The notes below the pieces were generated by a model. The model saw only the letters and a list, made by a program, of their open reading frames with translations. It was not told where the DNA came from and did no database searches. A stretch of 17,317 nucleotides of DNA from UKL13-2 sp031368465 (GTDB lineage: Bacteria; Pseudomonadota; Gammaproteobacteria; Burkholderiales; Usitatibacteraceae). Where the stretch lies: the NCBI GenBank assembly GCA_031368465.1, contig JANMNT010000172.1:1-17317 (forward strand), in the 5' to 3' direction. Positions 15,289 to 17,317 of this stretch are shown here, piece by piece. The first letter of the stretch is position 1; every line of letters begins with the position of its first letter. Position numbers and translations under genes: made by a program.

Positions 15289-16923
15289 GTGACCAAACAT
15301 TTCCTCTACCTGACAAACGACAAACTGATTGCATTGCTGATCAAAGGCAACGCGTTGATTGGTCGCGAGAATTTTGCACTTGGTGATCTGGCGACAGCGG
15401 AATTCGATACATATCTTGAATCGCACAAGGGTATCCCGGCATTTCTTGTCACTGATTTGATTGAAGAAGACTTTCGACTCGATACCATTCCGCATTTGAG
15501 CGGCCGCGATCAGGAGGCGATTGTCGACCGAAAGCTCGGTCAGTTATACCGCGCATCACCCTTCCGCCATGCAATTATTCAGGGCCGCGAAGAAGAAGGA
15601 CGGCGTGATGACCGCGTTTTTCTGCACGCCGTCACCAATCCCGATATTATCAAACCGGTTCTGACAGCGGTTGAAAAACATGCCATTCCGCTTGAAGGGA
15701 TCTATTCCTCGGCCGTTTTGTCAGCGCGCTTGCTCAAAGAGCTGGATGTGTTTTCGGCGCATACCATGCTCGTGACCATTGTTCCGGATTTTGGCCTGCG
15801 GCAGACCTATTTCAAGGACAAGCAGGTGAAGTTCAGCCGACTGACGCCGATCATTTATGACGAGTCACGCTCGGTCGGCCAGCTGATTGCTGCCGAAACC
15901 AGCCGCACCTGGCAGTACCTTGACAGCCTGCGTTTTTTTGCACAAGACGATTCACTCGAGGTATGCATGCTGGTGCATGAGCGTGAACGCGCCATGATGC
16001 AAGAGGCGATCCGCTCGTTTCCGATGTTGCGTTACCGCTTCCTGGATATCACCGAGGTCGCAACCAAGCTAAAGATCACGCCGGCGCCAACCTCTTCGCA
16101 CGCTGAAGAAATCCTTTGTCACCTCTATTCACGCGGTCGGCTCGAAAACCATTTTGCCGCGCAAACCGACTCGCGCTATGCAACCTTCCGCCGCGCACGC
16201 ATCGGTCTGTTCGCCGCCACCGCCGTTATTTTGGCTGCGGGGGCAACGGGGGGTGCGTTCAACCTTTATCAGGCAAACCAGGTTGGCGCTGAAATCAGCA
16301 GCCGCTTTATTCAGGAACGCGGGTTGCAAGCTGAGTATCAAAGTGTTCTGGCGTCGATGAGCGCGCAAAAAATGGCGACTGATACCGTGCGCGATACCAG
16401 CACCTTCTTTAATTCGCAGGTCCGTCCGCTGCCGGCCACGCCGGGCGTCATGCTCAAGGAAATTGCCGGCGTGATTGGTGACTTTCCACTTGTGACGTTG
16501 AATCAAATTACCTGGGGAACCAGTAACGACAACAATACCGTGTTGGCACTGCCTCCCAAAACCGGCACACAAAATCTGGCATTGCCAGCCACATCTGAAA
16601 CCAGGACTGGTTCAGCCACTGCAGGCCCCGCGCCAACTACGGCGGCCACCGAGGCCGACCCACCGTTGGCAGGAAACAAATTCCAGATTGCCGTCGTGGA
16701 TATGGCAATCCAGCCTTTCGACGGCGATACGCGTAAAGCGCTGACAGAAATTGAACGGCTGGTGGCACAACTCGGCAAAATACCCTTCTACCAAGTCAGC
16801 GTCACCGCTTATCCCGTGGATACCGGCCCGCAGGCGAGCCTCAAGGTGATCGATCGCAAAAACGTGAACGCCGCGGCGGCCGCCTTTTCAATCAAGCTGG
16901 TCAAACAGGTGCCTGGCACATGA
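15289..16923 (+). CDS. PilM-PilN/GspL-like fusion protein of the pilus alignment complex
   Basis: The position and shape fit the alignment (assembly platform) subcomplex found beside type IV pilus and type II secretion genes. The 544-aa product has a cytoplasmic N-terminal part (about 1-295, beginning TKHFLYLTNDKLIALLIKG) that looks like a divergent actin-like PilM/GspL domain. One transmembrane helix is at about 304-326 (IGLFAATAVILAAGATGGAF). A periplasmic coiled coil follows (about 330-375), then a PilN-like part split by a Thr/Ala/Pro-rich insert (about 423-460), and a final ferredoxin-like stretch (about 464-540). I do not see the clear actin ATPase phosphate motifs, so it may not bind ATP. 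GTG 15289 is taken as start because domain similarity begins there. Its stop overlaps the next gene in ATGA. In Vibrio the counterpart would be MshI, but the match is not firm enough to name it. Confidence 0.75.
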   Translation: MTKHFLYLTNDKLIALLIKGNALIGRENFALGDLATAEFDTYLESHKGIPAFLVTDLIEEDFRLDTIPHLSGRDQEAIVDRKLGQLYRASPFRHAIIQGREEEGRRDDRVFLHAVTNPDIIKPVLTAVEKHAIPLEGIYSSAVLSARLLKELDVFSAHTMLVTIVPDFGLRQTYFKDKQVKFSRLTPIIYDESRSVGQLIAAETSRTWQYLDSLRFFAQDDSLEVCMLVHERERAMMQEAIRSFPMLRYRFLDITEVATKLKITPAPTSSHAEEILCHLYSRGRLENHFAAQTDSRYATFRRARIGLFAATAVILAAGATGGAFNLYQANQVGAEISSRFIQERGLQAEYQSVLASMSAQKMATDTVRDTSTFFNSQVRPLPATPGVMLKEIAGVIGDFPLVTLNQITWGTSNDNNTVLALPPKTGTQNLALPATSETRTGSATAGPAPTTAATEADPPLAGNKFQIAVVDMAIQPFDGDTRKALTEIERLVAQLGKIPFYQVSVTAYPVDTGPQASLKVIDRKNVNAAAAAFSIKLVKQVPGT

Positions 16924-17317
16924 GCATCCTGACCAAAGAAGGGTTTGGCGCACTTCGATTTGCCTCATTGGTGTTGGTAGTGGGTATCGGTGTGGCGGTG
17001 TTTCTAGTCGGCGGTAGTTATGTCTATTGGCAATCCGAAAAGACCAATAATATTCAGTCCAAACGCACCCTTAACGATATGCAGTCCCGACTCGCCAATG
17101 CCAAGCGCGAGCGCGATGACTTGCGCAATTCCGAGGATACCTACAAGGCATTGACCGCGCGCGGCGTTTTCATCACCGAAAGGCGGCTTGATTTGCTCGA
17201 TGCCATGGATTTTGTTTTGCGGTTTGTGCGCAGAAGGATGAATGAACCCTTTGGTGGCGTGCAACTGTTGTTCATAGGTGATATGTTGCAACTGCCGCCC
17301 GTGGTCAAAGAAGACGA
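16920..17317 (+). CDS. PilO/MshJ-like N-terminus running into a PIF1-type helicase fragment (partial)
   Basis: The start is ATG 16920, overlapping the previous stop (ATGA), and the frame stays open to the window edge (132 codons). Residues 1-80 look like a PilO/MshJ/GspM subunit: short cytoplasmic start, one transmembrane helix (about 12-34), then a charged coiled coil (about 37-78), fitting the alignment complex next to a PilM/N protein. From about residue 88 (nt 17181) the sequence changes: LDLLDAMDFVLRFVRRR, then PFGGVQLLFIGDMLQLPPVV, which is helicase motif III of the PIF1/RecD family. The helicase Walker A and DE box are absent. The second part uses AGA, AGG and ATA codons that are scarce elsewhere in the window. 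A chimeric contig end or a recombination junction is likelier than a true fusion. Confidence 0.7.
   Translation, partial: MSILTKEGFGALRFASLVLVVGIGVAVFLVGGSYVYWQSEKTNNIQSKRTLNDMQSRLANAKRERDDLRNSEDTYKALTARGVFITERRLDLLDAMDFVLRFVRRRMNEPFGGVQLLFIGDMLQLPPVVKED

Noticed and set aside
1..17317. tRNA, rRNA, CRISPR arrays, insertion sequences, toxin-antitoxin or phage defence genes
   Set aside because: Nothing with the needed structure or motifs was seen; almost all of the window is taken up by recognised Mla, ABC exporter, regulator and pilus genes.

Overview
The window looks like the chromosome of a Gram-negative proteobacterium, most likely a betaproteobacterium. It is moderately GC-rich (mid-fifties by eye) and tightly packed, with several 4-base ATGA overlaps. 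The left half carries a phospholipid-transport operon in the order usual for Betaproteobacteria (mlaF-E-D-C-B followed by a YadG/YadH-type ABC exporter). The right half carries a type IV pilus assembly locus of the MSHA (mannose-sensitive haemagglutinin) type. No RNA genes, insertion sequences, prophage genes or CRISPR arrays were seen.

Positions 1-4732 are read leftwards. mlaF (ATPase), mlaE (permease), mlaD (MCE domain), mlaC (periplasmic carrier) and mlaB (STAS) encode the inner-membrane and periplasmic parts of the Mla system, which moves phospholipids between the two membranes. mlaA, often found between mlaD and mlaC in betaproteobacteria, is not here; only a 120-base gap lies there. Two hairpins followed by a U-rich run separate mlaB from a drug/polysaccharide-type ABC-2 exporter pair, whose permease runs off the left edge.

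Positions 4733-5014 are a divergent intergenic region. Rightwards comes an NtrC-type response regulator (500 aa) with a perfect TATAAT box only 8 bases before its ATG and no ribosome binding site, so its mRNA may be leaderless. No histidine kinase is next to it.

Positions 6704-17317 are read rightwards and form the pilus locus: mshM (ExeA-like AAA+ ATPase with a C-terminal SPOR-like domain), mshL (lipoprotein secretin), mshN (TPR protein), mshE (assembly ATPase), mshG (PilC/GspF platform protein), a PilM-PilN/GspL-like fusion and the start of a PilO/MshJ-like protein. MshL would form the outer-membrane pore, MshE would drive MshG, the PilMN-like and PilO-like proteins would form the alignment complex, and MshM/MshN would link it to peptidoglycan and other partners. 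No pilin gene is in the window.

The most unusual signal is at the right edge. The PilO-like frame changes, without a stop, into a piece of a PIF1/RecD-type helicase (motif III, GD.LQLPPVVK). The helicase Walker A and DE box are missing, so a chimeric contig end or a recombination junction is more likely than a working fusion.
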